Origin: Volutella citrinella
Lineage: Eukaryota; Ascomycota; Sordariomycetes; Hypocreales; Nectriaceae
Direction of reading: 5' to 3'
Length of the DNA stretch: 64,000 nt
Assembly (NCBI GenBank): GCA_034401135.1
Contig: JAWZSP010000006.1
Location: forward strand, 2,170,001 to 2,234,000
The position numbers and the translations under genes are program-made. This document shows positions 26,063-42,904 of the stretch, piece after piece. Below the pieces are notes generated by a model. The model was given only the letters and a program-made list of their open reading frames with translations, was not told the origin of the DNA and ran no database searches. Every line of letters starts with the position of its first letter. Position 1 is the stretch's first letter.

Positions 26063-28997
26063 TTACTTCTCCTGCTTCGTCACGGCCGCTTCTGTCTTCG
26101 AATCATTCTTCTGCAAGTCCTCATCGGTCGTCGTCTTCTCAGCCTTGGTGTCTTCCTCCACCTTCTCCACCAGCCTCCCTTCGTCGTCGCTTTCGCTCGG
26201 CTTCGGCACCGCAGTCGACTCATCGGATTCGGATTCGCTCGACGGCGCTTGGTCCGCAAAGCCGACTGTCCTCCGCTTGCTTGGCTTGGTCTCATCCTCG
26301 TCAATCTTGTCTCTGGCGATGCCTTCCTTCTCCTCGGTCGACATAACGTTTGAGTTGATGCGCTGGAATTCGGCCGACTCCCGGGTAGGCGTCATTGGCC
26401 TGTTGGGATTATACTTGAGTGCCTGCTTTCGCAGTGAGCTGCTTCGCACGTGGCTGATTCGAGCCTGGTCTCCACGGTTCATTTCGGCATCCCACTCTGC
26501 AAAGTCCTTGGAGTTCCACGACGGGCGATGTGTTCGTCCCGTCTTGGGCAGGCTGCTCACCGAGTACCGCGAGTTGGCACTGTTGGCTCGGCTGCGTCTG
26601 CCTACAGATTGGATCCGATCTGTCGGGTCCTCCATACCGGAGTCCGCAAGTGTCGGGAACGCGTTATCCTCTCCCAGCTTCGGTGCACGGCGGACGTCTC
26701 TGACGCTAAACGTTGCTGTGCTTGCTGGTCGAGAGGGCATTGGTGGCCCTTCTGGGGCATCGTGAAGCGCTGGGACAGACAGATCTGCTCGCTCCGCCAT
26801 GTGCTCGTAGTACTGCACACGCCAGTTGTCCAAGATGCCGGGGAACTTCTCCCTATTACGTGATAGTGACATCCAAGAAGATACCATACCAATTGTGACA
26901 AGTACCAGAACTGCCACGGCTAGAAATGCCTGCACAACGAGTATGATCATGCCAAAGATGGTCGCCACAACGCGGCTCAACTGAAATGTAGGCAGGAGTG
27001 CAATCGAAAGCCCAGCCGTGATAATCTTGGAAATAGAAAGAAGCCAGACAGCGGCCGTAGTGTTGCGTGCTCCCTCAAATGGCTTCAACTTAGCAATCGC
27101 TGCAAACGCAAACACTTCAAACACGAAGATGCCGTAAACCTGCGCCAGAGGATTTTGCGAAGCCCCCCCGATGAAGCATGCTCGCACGAGTTGGTATGCA
27201 AGGTACGCTGCGAAGAACCACCAGCGGTCTGGGCGGTATCGTGCGGACAGCCATCCGTACCGCTTGATGTGTGCGGAGTCCTGGAGAGCACGAAGTCGGT
27301 TGGGCTCGTCGGGCGTGAACTTGATGCGAAAGAAGCGACATGTTCCGTAAAGCCGTGGCTTGTCCGCTTCCTCTTCCTCCCCAATCTTGCTATCGCGCGT
27401 AACTGCGATGAAGGGGATCACTTTGAGGAGCTTTCCCTGTTCGAAGCGAAGCATGTCCGGTGCAATCTCTAGCTTTCCATCACGTAGCCGGCTGTAGCAA
27501 GCGAAGCCAGCTAGACCTCCTAGAGCGATGAATAGGATGAGGACGATGGCGGCAATAGCAGTCGGGCCTGCGGGCCCACGAATCGACAATTGGAAGAGGG
27601 CGAGTGTTGTCATGGCGAAGAAGCCGATGAAGAGCGTTCGAAGAACTCCGGAACCAACGTACCCCAGCCAGTGCGATCGGAAATAGTCAAATCCATCTGT
27701 CTTGAGTACCTTTGTCTTGACCAGCACATCCAGAATCAGCTTCACAGCGATCACAAACATCACGACAGCCGTGACCAGAATGAGGAACCAGATTAGGCCC
27801 AGGATAAAGGCATCCTTGTAAGGGATTGCTGACACAGAGAGTGTGCCTGCAAACCCAGTAAAGTCTCCGGGAAGCGGCAGGCCCGGATTGCGAGGCGCGC
27901 CTGACCAGTTGTAGTCGTAAGGATCGCTGGCATTATACGTGGCACGGCGCGCAAGCAACTTGGCGGCCCGCTCCACGAAGGATCCAGAGGCTAGGGATCG
28001 CCCATAGATCTGCTGGCTGAGACCACCCTCGGTATTGAGAGGCACCGACCCAGCACCGCCAACTTGGCTAGCATTGCCCGAGATGCCATTGAAAGAGGCC
28101 ATGCTGTGAATCATCTTATCGTTGGCAATCATACCCGCAGTCCAGGCAAAATTGCTCCACCATGCGGGGAGCATGCTAGGCCAGTCCACAGAAAGCGCTC
28201 CAGAGAAGAAGATGGATTGCAGGGTTTCGAAAAGAACGAGGATGGAAAATGAGTGCGCGTAGTGCATTCTCATATGCGGAATTTGCACTCCGTAGACTGC
28301 CGTCGCGAAAGAAGCGAGAACGGCAAGGACAGTAAAGGCCCCAAGGATAGGGCTAATAATGGAGGTCTGAGAAAAGGTCTGGCCGTTCTTCATCGACGCC
28401 TGCAAACAGCCGATCTGGGTTTGGCTCGAGTTGGAAAATATCTGCAATCGGGCGAACCCCTCGAGATCCGGGATGTTGAGGGCAATCGAGGGGATGCTGG
28501 CAGAATCATCGCCTGCGATAGACTTGACGGCAAATGCTTTAATCGGAACACCTGCCTTGATGGGGCAAAGAGAACCGATGCCTTCGGCGCATGGGTTAAA
28601 TGTCTTGTTGAACCGAGTCTCGCCGTAGATTTCGATGATGAGATGAACTAGCAGGAAGGTCAGCACACGGCATGATAGTCGAAGGATGTCTCAACCTACG
28701 CATGACGGACTCGTCTCTGATATTTGTACTGCCATCCATATGAAAGAGAACTGTCATGTTGTCCTGGTAGTAGGCAGTGTCGAACTTGGTGACGTTGAAC
28801 AAGCTTTCGTCATTCAGGCAGTCGGCGAAGGCGCCAGAATACATGGCAGGACGTCGCTTCACATCGAGCTCTTGAGTGTGTCCATGAACATCAGTGCCGC
28901 TGATCTTGACCACCTCCTGAGAGAGAACGGAAGGTATGACATTGCAGAGCGACAACATCAGGGGGAGAACACCCGCCCGTCTCCATGAGGTGAACAT
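26063..28997 (-). CDS. Flc/TRP-like membrane protein (flavin carrier family)
   Basis: Two exons, 28997-28700 and 28647-26063, with a 52-nt intron (GTAGGT, branch GCTGAC, acceptor GCTAG), give 960 aa. A signal peptide (LPLMLSLCNVIPSVLSQ) precedes an ML-like luminal domain (about residues 30-180) with paired cysteines, for example CPIK and GCLQAS. About nine hydrophobic segments follow (roughly residues 190-640), as in the fungal TRP-like family PF06011. The last 300 residues are a cytosolic tail rich in Ser, Arg and Glu, ending in KTEAAVTKQEK. Yeast Flc1-3 sit in the ER and vacuole and act in FAD/heme transport, cell-wall integrity and calcium signalling; Aspergillus and Neurospora relatives are similar. 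Which paralogue this is cannot be told from sequence alone. The family call is strong; transported species is inference. Confidence 0.88.
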
Positions 28998-31397
28998 GGC
29001 GATGGTATTGAAGCGGCGATAAGGGGGAGCGTGAATCGACGAGCGATACGGCCGCGAGGGACCAGAAGCTCGAAGCCCTCGTCTGGCAAACCGATACGTT
29101 ACCCCACGGGCAGGGCCACGAGGGAATATCGAGCTGCGAAATAGCGATGCTGCGCAATCGTCGAAACAGGCATGGAGAGGCAAGTCGGTCTCGGCAATTA
29201 GGACACGGCCAATGTCGCAGACAGTTTCGGGAAGACCGGAACACGGGGGTGGCAGGCGACACACAACGCTATCGGGTCGTCGCAAATCGGGGCCAAGCTG
29301 GACGATGCAACCGCGCGAGAAGTCGTCCAGCAGGATATTTCGGGTGGAAAGCGGTTCTATCGCGAGCCAGAGCCAGAGGAGCTAGCGATCGGTGAGGGTG
29401 GCGCGAATGGGCGGCAGCCACGCGATCGACAGGGTGGAATTTGATACGGGGCCGCCGGAAGGAGTGCCGTCGGTGGGCGAGACGGGGGGGCAGCGTGGAA
29501 GGAGAGCGAGTGAAGGCGACGAACAAGAAACAAGGAGAGAGGAGAAAGCATGCAATGGCGGCGACGAAAGATTGGAGCAAGTTGGGACAGACGGACGACG
29601 CAATTGCGCGGCAGAGGGCAGGTAGCACACCAAAATAGCGCCCGGGTTTTGGGCAAGCGCTGCTTGGTCGCCCTGACAAAGACAGAAGGTGTGCTGTGGT
29701 GGCACCATCCCCCCTGCAGCGTATGCTCTTTAGTGCCTATTACCTTACGCAGAGAAGCACCGATCGTGGCAGCCACCCAGCAAGCTCTCTGGCGGGGCTA
29801 GCCGACTTGGGCTATTTGCTTGGCAAGCTCCACCACGATTATTAGGCATCTCGGCGCGAAACGAGGACCAATGCCGCACCATTGGCTGCTAACTTGGACC
29901 TGACGGCCGCCACCTGATAAGATATGTCTAAATATTAGATTTAGCACCGTCTTCACGAATGTCTTCTCCCAAGTCATCCATCCGCGACCAGCTTACCTGC
30001 CTTGGGCTGCCTGTGAAGCGGGGACGAAGCTTTGCGGCGCGGTCTGGGACATGCTATGTACGGATCGGGCCTCGAGGGTGGCTGGTTTCCCTGGTTCGGT
30101 CGCCTAAAGTGCCAGCAAAGTTGTGAGGTGGTAGCCCCCACTGTGCCGTTGCAAGAAAGCCGGGTGGTATCGCCCATCTGGGGTCCATGATTGGCTGTCA
30201 TCGCTCGACCCTGGTGGGTTCTTTACGAGCAGGCGGGAACGGCGCAGACAACAGAAGATCCACAGTTGATGAGGACCGCCCTCAAACCTGGGAGATATGA
30301 TGTGGGCCATGAAAGGAGTCGGTTCAGTTCCCAATTCCCTGGCCATGGTATATCTATCGCGCGTCCAACACACCCCAAATGCCAAAGACATCTCTCCTCA
30401 GTGGTTGCAGCAAATGCAGCAACTCCCTGAGCCAGCGCATGAACCTACCTAACGCCCTCCACCGGAGGCCCCGGAAGCTCGTGTGTGAATACGAAGTTAA
30501 GGATGAAGTGGCTGCCGGGCTCTGCCGACCGTCATTGGCTCAGATTTCTTGGCATCGTCAACAAGCTGTCAAGCCCTGCCCAACTCGTACATCAATTCTC
30601 TGCCACAAATGGACCAGCCAGCACTTGATGTGGGCAATTTGGAACTTGAGTCTATGTGTAGCACGATCATAGTGGCACAAACATTACAGGTTGGGGCAGA
30701 CCGCACCAGCGGTCCGTGCATCTCTAAATGATAAGAAATGGGCCATAGTTATCGATGGCTGAGCCATGGAGCTGGAGGCATGCCAGTCCATCCGACGCTC
30801 AGCTCACGAGCTAAGCAATACGAGTCGAACAGGACGACATTTGACCCTTGTAGACGCCTGAATGCACACCTGGAAGTTCCCTTGCTCATCCATTCTCTCC
30901 CCGCGCCGTGCCAGGGCTCCCGTCGGTCCGAGCATCGTTGATTGGGCCCATGTCCCCACGATGAGCGCTTCTCTAATTGATGGCTGCGAGTATATTTGGC
31001 GCATCGTTTCTCTAAAAGTCACCTGTTCCCCATACAAGCCCAACCACTGGTCTACCAAGAGAAGTCCAGAGGTCAACTTTGCACATCCTCTGCTGCGCTC
31101 TACGCATTACACATGCACTACATACTTGAGCGACAGCCGCTCGCGGCGTTGATCCCGGCTGTTGAGATGGCCCAGCCTATTGATCAATTCAGGTTCCGAA
31201 TCAGCAGGGATGATGCAAAACCAGACGTTTAACTCGAGCGTTGTGGAAGTCCCTGCAGTCTAATAGGACCCATGATATGACCCTCGAGGCCTACAGGGTG
31301 TCTCTCCGCATTCCGCATGTCAAGCATATTTGTTGGATCGTTCGCGACTCTCATAAACAGATTAAGCCATCCATACCAGACACATAGCAAATATCTC
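28998..31397. other. Promoter of the Flc-like gene and intergenic DNA
   Basis: No supported gene. The first 900 bp upstream of 28997 likely hold the promoter and leader of the channel gene. A minus-strand frame at 30804-31076 (for example LVDQWLGLYGEQVTFRETM) looks mildly protein-like but has no ATG and no partner exons. Confidence 0.35.
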
Positions 31398-32375
31398 TTA
31401 TAGTGATCCCGCTAACATATCACGCCAAGCCCAAGGGTTCTCCACACCGGCATCCTCGAGGAAACTGCTTAGCTTCCCCTGGGTGTAACCAATCCAGGCC
31501 TTCGGACAAGGGACCTCAGATTCCCGGCCGAAGACTGCTGTAAAGCCGTCGCCTTTGCGACCGATGGTGCTGGTAGGGCTGAGATTAGCGTGGTGTAAAT
31601 AGATCTCTCTTCACCTGTACTATCCTCGTAGGAGCAAAATGCAAGGCAGCTCCCCAGTTTGGCGATTTATGCAGAGGATGCCGTTTCCATCAGGGTTCGG
31701 GACCCAGACGATGGTAGAGCAGCTGGTCCCGGGTCATAGTCTGAGTCCGCTGGGCAGCACATTGTGTCAAAGGTCTGTCTGGCAACCAAGTTTGTGTCAG
31801 GTTTGTGCCACCTCGACCGCAATAGTTCTCATGGGGGCTGTGTTGGCCAGGCTTGTTGCAAGGTCCTCCGTCCAACCGGCTTCATATCAATATGATCGAT
31901 TGGGCACCTCGTCAGTCCAGTTCATGACTACTTTAGGCATTGGTAGATCCAACCTGGCTTGCACACATATCTCAGTATTTCCGTCTTCGTGTTCATTCCC
32001 CTTTACCCAAGTGGTGGACTTGCAAAAAATGCCACCAGCTCACCACACAGCACCAGAAGGCCCAAGTTCAGGCTCATAATCAGAGTTGATAAATGACTGT
32101 TGCGCACCTCTTAATCAGCTCCACGTTCTTGCGCCAGCGAATGCAGTGTGCATCGCTGTCTTCATTCGGCCAGTTCGCCAGTTCGCCAGGACATCATTGA
32201 GCAGAACTGAAACCCTCCCGTTTGTAGATTATTTCAGCGTTCATCAGCCACGTATCGCCGGGGACTTGCCGTGCGGATTGCGAAATGTTCGGCTTACTCT
32301 CACTACGACATTAGCGGCGTCATGCAGCCCAAGACATCCTAGAGTGCCATCTGGAACACCACGGTGGTGGAACAT
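31398..32375 (-). pseudogene. Probable decayed or intron-riddled orphan gene
   Basis: On the minus strand one reading frame from an ATG at 32375 (MFHHRGVPDGTLGCLGLHDA) to a TAA at 31398 reads like protein almost throughout, yet holds about eleven in-frame stops, mostly TGA. Protein-like blocks include PKVVMNWTDEVPNRSY, YEAGWTEDLATSLANTAPM, VPNPDGNGILCINRQTGELP and, at the end, EVPCPKAWIGYTQGKLSSF. Some stops fall in plausible short introns (a 45-nt GTGGCT..TTTCAG, a 90-nt GTGAGC..GCCAG, a 45-nt GTGAAG..ACCAG), all multiples of three, but at least three TGA codons are left unexplained. An 8-bp tandem duplication (32171-32188) also appears to break the frame. I recognise no family. Pseudogene fits best; an intact intron-rich gene is the alternative. 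Confidence 0.4.
32171..32188. repeat. 8-bp tandem duplication (cagttcgc x2)
   Basis: Two adjacent copies of CAGTTCGC followed by a partial third. On the minus strand, reading the locus with one copy would join the block before it to a well-formed block NEDSDAHCIRWRKNVELIKR that is otherwise out of frame. This suggests the duplication is a disabling indel. Confidence 0.55.
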
Positions 32376-37361
<4,986 letters not shown>

Positions 37362-38490
37362 ACGGCCATTGTTGCGCGCGCACGTCGCATGGACGGGACA
37401 GGGACTTGGAAATAGTTTTGGAAAAAAGTATCTGCAGCTTGCAGCGGGAGTGGCACACGAAATTTGGGACTTGGCGTTTTATACACATTTAACGAGAAGG
37501 AATAACATTACTACATGGGCGAATGATGATTGCATGGCTGGGATGGGTTTGGACCCTGGCGTGGCTAGTTAGGACCTATTACTAGATGACGAGATGGTAG
37601 AAGAAAGAAGAAGTTAAAGACATATGAACCGGGCCAAACATTTCACCTGTGGCTTGAAGCCAAGCCTGCGTACCTTAGTATCAACACACCTGCGATCGTT
37701 GCTTACATGTAGGGCACCCGTCCGCTTGCTCCCTAAAGCTTGACCAAGCCTGTGCTGATGTCAACTTGTTGTATTATTTTCACCGGGGATGCCTTTTTGA
37801 GGATCAGCAGCCTGTCTTTTAGAATCATTTCTCACTCGACGCAGTGCCAAGGCTGCAGAAGCTGTCGAGATCCGTGTCATAGTCTCGTTGGTTTGTGCCG
37901 GCTTCCATTTGGCTGTGGGAGAGACGTCACTTACACCAAGGCAACACAAGGTGCATGCATCAGGGGTATCTTGATACGCGCGTCGATCTCTGCCAGTCTT
38001 GATTTCGCGCCAAGCTAACAATCGATGACAAGTGCCATATTGAATGCTGCAAGGCGTTGCACGGCATCACGAAAACGAATTCTGAGCATCAAATCATTCT
38101 CATACATAGAGAATCAACTGTGGCAAGAAGCGCACTGGTAATAATTGCTGTCCATCAAGCATGACAAAACTGTCAGGATAGTAAATCCTGCCAATGTGGC
38201 ATAGCCTGCCTAACTCGGGCAAGGGGCATGTAGCATGTCAGCGACGCTGGATCTTCGACATGTGTCGATTGGCTCCCAAAGCATGCCGGCCACTCACTCG
38301 ACTGGACGGCGGAATGCACCCGACAGCACAGGGCACATGGGATGGGGGCACCCGAGGTGGGGAGTTGGGCATCCACCGCCATGCTCGAGGACTCGCCTCG
38401 TCACTGCGTGGCTCTCGCGGCTGCCGGACTGTGGGTTTTGAGATGCGTGGCATGCGGGCGAGGGGATAGCGCTTGATGCTGCACTGCAAC

Positions 38491-38519
38491 TGTGCATGCG
38501 TGCGTGCCTGCGTGCGTGG
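38491..38519. repeat. GCGTG/TGCG microsatellite
   Basis: A short run of TGCGTGCGTGCCTGCGTGCG units with one interruption, in non-coding DNA. Confidence 0.6.
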
Positions 38520-38771
38520 AGCAGAGCCAAGGAGACCGATAAAACCGTGCCCGGAGCATGTCAGAGTTGAGTAGAGGCCGGGGGTTGAGTCATCCCGCCC
38601 AGGGTTTCATTCCTCCATGGCGAATCCCCTCGCATATATCGTGCGCTTCTGCTGTTCCGGTGCACGCGGAGCGAATATTGCGTGCGGCTTGCGACGACAA
38701 GCTGAGGAGAGACGAGCCGTTTTCCCATGGCGGCCGACCGGCGAGGCATGAGACGGACAGAGAGACAGACT

Positions 38772-38795
38772 GACATCCGGGCAGACATCCGGGCA
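38772..38795. repeat. 12-bp perfect tandem duplication (gacatccgggca x2)
   Basis: Two exact adjacent copies of GACATCCGGGCA in non-coding DNA, probably replication slippage. No associated element was seen. Confidence 0.75.
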
Positions 38796-40201
38796 GATGG
38801 GGTGGGCTGCTCGGCGCAGGCTGTGTCTGCTCGCCATCCAGTGCTATGAATAGACGGCGAGCGCAAACCCCGTCACCAGATTCGCGATCATGATGAGTCC
38901 CGGCGGTTAGACGGCGTCCGAGGGAGGGCTGGACAGGCCGTGGATTGGGCGTTGAGAGCGCCAAGCACTCCGAGGACCCAGAAGCAACCCGGGAGGGACC
39001 ACCTCTAACTTGCCAGGGCTGGCGGGGATCCACCGGCTTGGCCCAGCCCGTGGCTGCCCACCCAGGGCTCTGGAGGCTTTTTGGCGGGGCGGGCGCCGAT
39101 GGGGCAGGCCCGGCATGGGAACCTGCGGATGGCCACCTGCGAGTGGCTGCGCCAGGCTGCACACTGGCTGCTGGCTGCCCAACTGGAGCCCGCCGGAGCC
39201 AACTAGAACCCGCTCGGGCGTGGTTGCGACGTGAGAGGCATGAGACTGGATGCGTGGCCAGCTCATGATGGCCAGAGCCTGCTGCTAAGAGGGAGGGGGA
39301 GGTGACAAGATAATGGACGTCGCATGGCACGGGATGGATGGGAGCAGTGCGACGGGGGGATGAAATCCATCCACCTCGATATCCTCGCCCGGCGACGTGG
39401 GAGCGCACCTGGGCAGGCTTTGTGTTTTGGATGATGGATTTGCACTTTTGCTTCCAACTTGAGGACCAGCTGGCAGAGCTGGGTGGAACATGAATCAACA
39501 AATTGACACAGCATCTATCCCTGCCGCCATCTCTCACATTTTTCTTCCCTCACACCATTTTTTGTCCCCCGACACATCACCTGTGACCTTCGCCGGCTGG
39601 GGAGCTACACAGAACTAGCACCAGCTTAGCCTGGTGCTTAACCTGCCGGGATAGAGGGGTCTGGAGGGGCATCTGAGCACCCAAGAAGCTGAGCTTGGGC
39701 ACTAAAACACTGGCTCAAGGGCTCCATGACTAGACCAGCAGTTGTCCGGGCAGCCACCGTAAGCCAGTCGACCGCCAAAGCCAAACGCCAGAGACAAGCG
39801 GCAGGTTAGGCAGGTACCCTCCCGCCGCGGCTCATTCGTCTTGGCTGCTCTTCACTGCAACGGCAAGCACGCAACCTAGAAATACTGTAGTGCTTGTCCC
39901 GCATCTGAGGCAGCCGCGCGGTCGCTGCCAGTCATTCACAGCCACCGTCACAGCCGCTGTCACTCGTCACCCACACAAGCCTCCGCCAACCAGACGACGC
40001 ATTCATCCGCGTCTGTCCATCCGTTATCCCCTCAGCTCCAACTTCCGACTCGCATCTCTGACCTGACTCCGACATCACGTCACTCTCGCCTGACGCGCAT
40101 CTTCACTCGCCCGCCTCATATCGACAGCCGCACTCACCCCTCACCTCCAAGCAGCGAACACGGGGAAAGACATCGCCATCGCCACCCCTCCATGGTTCAC
40201 C

Positions 40202-42904
40202 ATGTCCTCCAAGGACCGTGACGTCGAAGTCCCCGTCGACGACCGGCCGCGCGAGAAGACCCGACGCTCCAAGTCCGAACGCAAAGAGCGCAAGGAGCGC
40301 GACAAGGATCGAGACAAGGATCGAGGCGACCGCGAGCATCGCCATCACCGCTCTTCTCGCTCCTCCAAGAGCAAGCTGAGCGCCGAGGGTAGCGAGACCA
40401 GCAGCCGTCGCCACCACCGCAGCCGCCGGGAACGGGACTCGACCGGCCACCATCGCGACCGCGCAGCTTCAACCAGCGACATCACTGCCTCTATCCTCAC
40501 TGGCTCACTCATTGGCGAGCGTATTTCCCTACCCTACCCGTCCTTCAGCAAGGCACACAGCAAAGAAGCTGTGGTTAGCCGAGACTCTCTGGCAGTCCCA
40601 CAGCAGGCTCCTCTGACGCCAGAGCCCACCGACCCAGGCGCCGATGATGAAACTCGCAAGCCCTCACCGGCACCCTCAGCGACGACAGAGAACAAACCAT
40701 CCCGACCCCCGAGCCCGCCTGAGACTGATCTCAACGCGGACAAGCCACCCGAGCCAGAGGAGGTGAAGAAGGAGGAGGCGGAGGAGGATGTCATCGCAAA
40801 GCCTGCAGCTGAACCTGTCACCAAACCCGAGACCCCGCCCGCCGTTGAACCTGTCGTGGCTGAAGCTCCAAAGGAAGACTCCCTTGGAGAAGAGAAGCTA
40901 GAACGGCCCAAGTCGAGGACTTCAGCTCTCTCAAGGTCCGCCTCTCGCAACGAAGAGCGCTCCCGCGTCAGTCGCCGATCTGCCTCTTCCAGCCAGGCCA
41001 CCTTTGTCAAGTCCTCGGGCCTGCGGTCACACGAGAAGCTACGTTCCGAATCGCGGGCATCTAGCTCCTCAAGGCCGGCTTCAAAGCGCACATCATCAAC
41101 CCGAAGCCTCAAGCGGCGAGAGGCTGATGACAATGTCTCTTCTCCTTCAAGCGCCCAAGACTCGTCCCCCAAGACTCCCACTCAGCACCCTCAATTCCCA
41201 CCGCCCCATCTGTTCGAAACCAAGCCCGAGACCCCATCCGTGATTGATGTTGACGATGTCGATTCGAATCTCCATTCCAAGACGGCAACTCCGGCCTCGG
41301 CCTTCCCTGCACCACCACCGCCCCCTCCCCCCCCTCCTCCAGCTCTCGACATTCTCGACGTTCCTCGAGTGGATTATCTGCTTCAAAATGGCGGTCTTGC
41401 GTATCCCGCCCCGAAAAGTTTCCTCTCTGTGCTGCCTCGACAGAACGGCACGAGGCCCTCCAACCCACCACTAGCTGGCGCAGACACCCTGTTTGCGCCC
41501 TTCTTCAATCTTCTCGACCAGTACAACTCTGTTCTCAGCAAATCAGGATCCATTGCTGTAGCAACAGGGCACCGATCGGTGGCTCGGAGGCTGCTTGACC
41601 GACTGGAGAACGTCTTTTCGCGAGACCTGCCCCCTCATGGCTGTACATGCCTCATGTGCGAAAACGGCCACGAAATCCATCGAGGCCTGACCTGGGGAGA
41701 CGTTCTGGAGTGGGTCAGCGGTCGGATTGAACTCCCGCAGTGGCCACCGTTTGACCTGGCTGAGATTGGCACCAAGGCCGCCGAGATCTCCGCCGACGTT
41801 CCGGATCGGCCCCCTTCCCCAATCAAGCTGGATCCTGATATTGCAGAAGAGTTTAGAGAGCATTATCTGCGGCAGTCTAAGAAAGTGAGATCATCGGTGG
41901 ACAGATGGCTGTCTGGTACAGGGGAGACTCCCATGCCCAACCCGCAGGATGTCGATGACGAGACACTGATCTTCGCGCTCCTCACGACTCTCGATCTAGA
42001 GGATCGCCCATTCTTCAATGCCTTTCTCAATGGCTCAAAAGAACTACGACCAGCCATCCGGGCCCCAACACCTGGCGTCCGGCCACGTACTGACTTCCTC
42101 ATCAAGACTGGTTTGTCCTTGCAACGCCTTTACCGCCTTCCTCAGGTTCCCCGAGACGTCGAGTCCGTCATGTACCTGGTCAACAATCCACAGACTCACG
42201 ACCTACTCGTGACTATTTCAAACATCAACGGCTCGGAGTGGGAAATCCTCACCTCTGGCCGGTTCGATGGATTCCTCTGGTCAGGTGCCGAAGACGATGT
42301 ACCAGAGCCTCGAGGCCCCACGCCTGCCAGCAGTTACTATCATACCCGAACAATGAGCCCTGGGCCACGAGGAGCCTCCGGATTCGGATCACGCAATACG
42401 ACGCCCTTCTCCGCTTATTCCCGTGGAGCAACGCCCGCATCCTTCATCAGCGTGGCGACCGACACTACCAGAGGAGGTCGGCAGCCAGTGTCCAACGACG
42501 AGGAGATGGAAATGGCTGTTATTGCCGAAATTGAGCGAGAGATCTACAAGGGAATGGAATCCCTAGAGGATGCATTCGAGAAGCTGCATCACAAGGCGGA
42601 GATTGTGCGGACGGCCCTACGCCAGCGAGGAGCGGGCTTGATGCAGAACCTACAGAACCGCCGACGTATCGATGTCCTGTCCGCTCCCGACTCTGGCAAT
42701 TCGCAAGGCTCAAGTTACGAGCGCCCCGGCTGGGCCACGGGAAGCGAAAACGACCAGGGAAGCGACAGCGAATGGGGCTGTGACGAGACGGATATCATGC
42801 CTGATGACTCTGCGAGCAACATCAGCAGCTCACGACACCGCCGGCCGAAGCGACGAACGGAGCGGCGCACCCCAGCTCCCATCGACGAGGAAGACGAAGA
42901 TTGA
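40202..42904 (+). CDS. Conserved-looking low-complexity protein, 900 aa
   Basis: Single exon beginning MSSKDRDVEVPVDD after a CACC context. Residues 15-90 are an Arg/Lys/Asp/Glu/His-rich, SR-like tail (KERDKDRDKDRGDREHRHH). Residues 130-330 are Pro/Glu/Ser-rich and disordered, and a polyproline run lies near 370-380. A globular core spans about 400-690 with a cysteine group at C480, C482 and C485 (PHGCTCLMCENGHEIHRGLTW) and a WVSGRIELPQWPPF segment. Residues about 760-815 form a probable coiled coil (EEMEMAVIAEIEREIYKGMESL). The tail is acidic, then basic. A nuclear role is likely from composition. From unverified memory, related fungal proteins have carried a 5-methylcytosine G/T mismatch glycosylase label; I see no HhH-GPD motif and do not adopt it. 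Confidence 0.85.
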   Translation: MSSKDRDVEVPVDDRPREKTRRSKSERKERKERDKDRDKDRGDREHRHHRSSRSSKSKLSAEGSETSSRRHHRSRRERDSTGHHRDRAASTSDITASILTGSLIGERISLPYPSFSKAHSKEAVVSRDSLAVPQQAPLTPEPTDPGADDETRKPSPAPSATTENKPSRPPSPPETDLNADKPPEPEEVKKEEAEEDVIAKPAAEPVTKPETPPAVEPVVAEAPKEDSLGEEKLERPKSRTSALSRSASRNEERSRVSRRSASSSQATFVKSSGLRSHEKLRSESRASSSSRPASKRTSSTRSLKRREADDNVSSPSSAQDSSPKTPTQHPQFPPPHLFETKPETPSVIDVDDVDSNLHSKTATPASAFPAPPPPPPPPPPALDILDVPRVDYLLQNGGLAYPAPKSFLSVLPRQNGTRPSNPPLAGADTLFAPFFNLLDQYNSVLSKSGSIAVATGHRSVARRLLDRLENVFSRDLPPHGCTCLMCENGHEIHRGLTWGDVLEWVSGRIELPQWPPFDLAEIGTKAAEISADVPDRPPSPIKLDPDIAEEFREHYLRQSKKVRSSVDRWLSGTGETPMPNPQDVDDETLIFALLTTLDLEDRPFFNAFLNGSKELRPAIRAPTPGVRPRTDFLIKTGLSLQRLYRLPQVPRDVESVMYLVNNPQTHDLLVTISNINGSEWEILTSGRFDGFLWSGAEDDVPEPRGPTPASSYYHTRTMSPGPRGASGFGSRNTTPFSAYSRGATPASFISVATDTTRGGRQPVSNDEEMEMAVIAEIEREIYKGMESLEDAFEKLHHKAEIVRTALRQRGAGLMQNLQNRRRIDVLSAPDSGNSQGSSYERPGWATGSENDQGSDSEWGCDETDIMPDDSASNISSSRHRRPKRRTERRTPAPIDEEDED

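Larger units (their letters stand above)
37362..40201. other. Intergenic stretch, no gene supported
   Basis: It begins with the ATP sulfurylase 3' region and ends with the CT-rich promoter and leader of the 900-aa gene. A 315-codon minus-strand open frame (38590-39537) is Pro/Ser/Arg-rich without motifs, and I take it as chance in GC-rich DNA. It also contains a GCGTG-type microsatellite and a 12-bp tandem repeat. Confidence 0.4.

Noticed and set aside
38590..39537. 315-codon minus-strand open frame
   Set aside because: Pro/Ser/Arg-rich, no motif, no splice partners, and overlapped by several other frames in GC-rich DNA.
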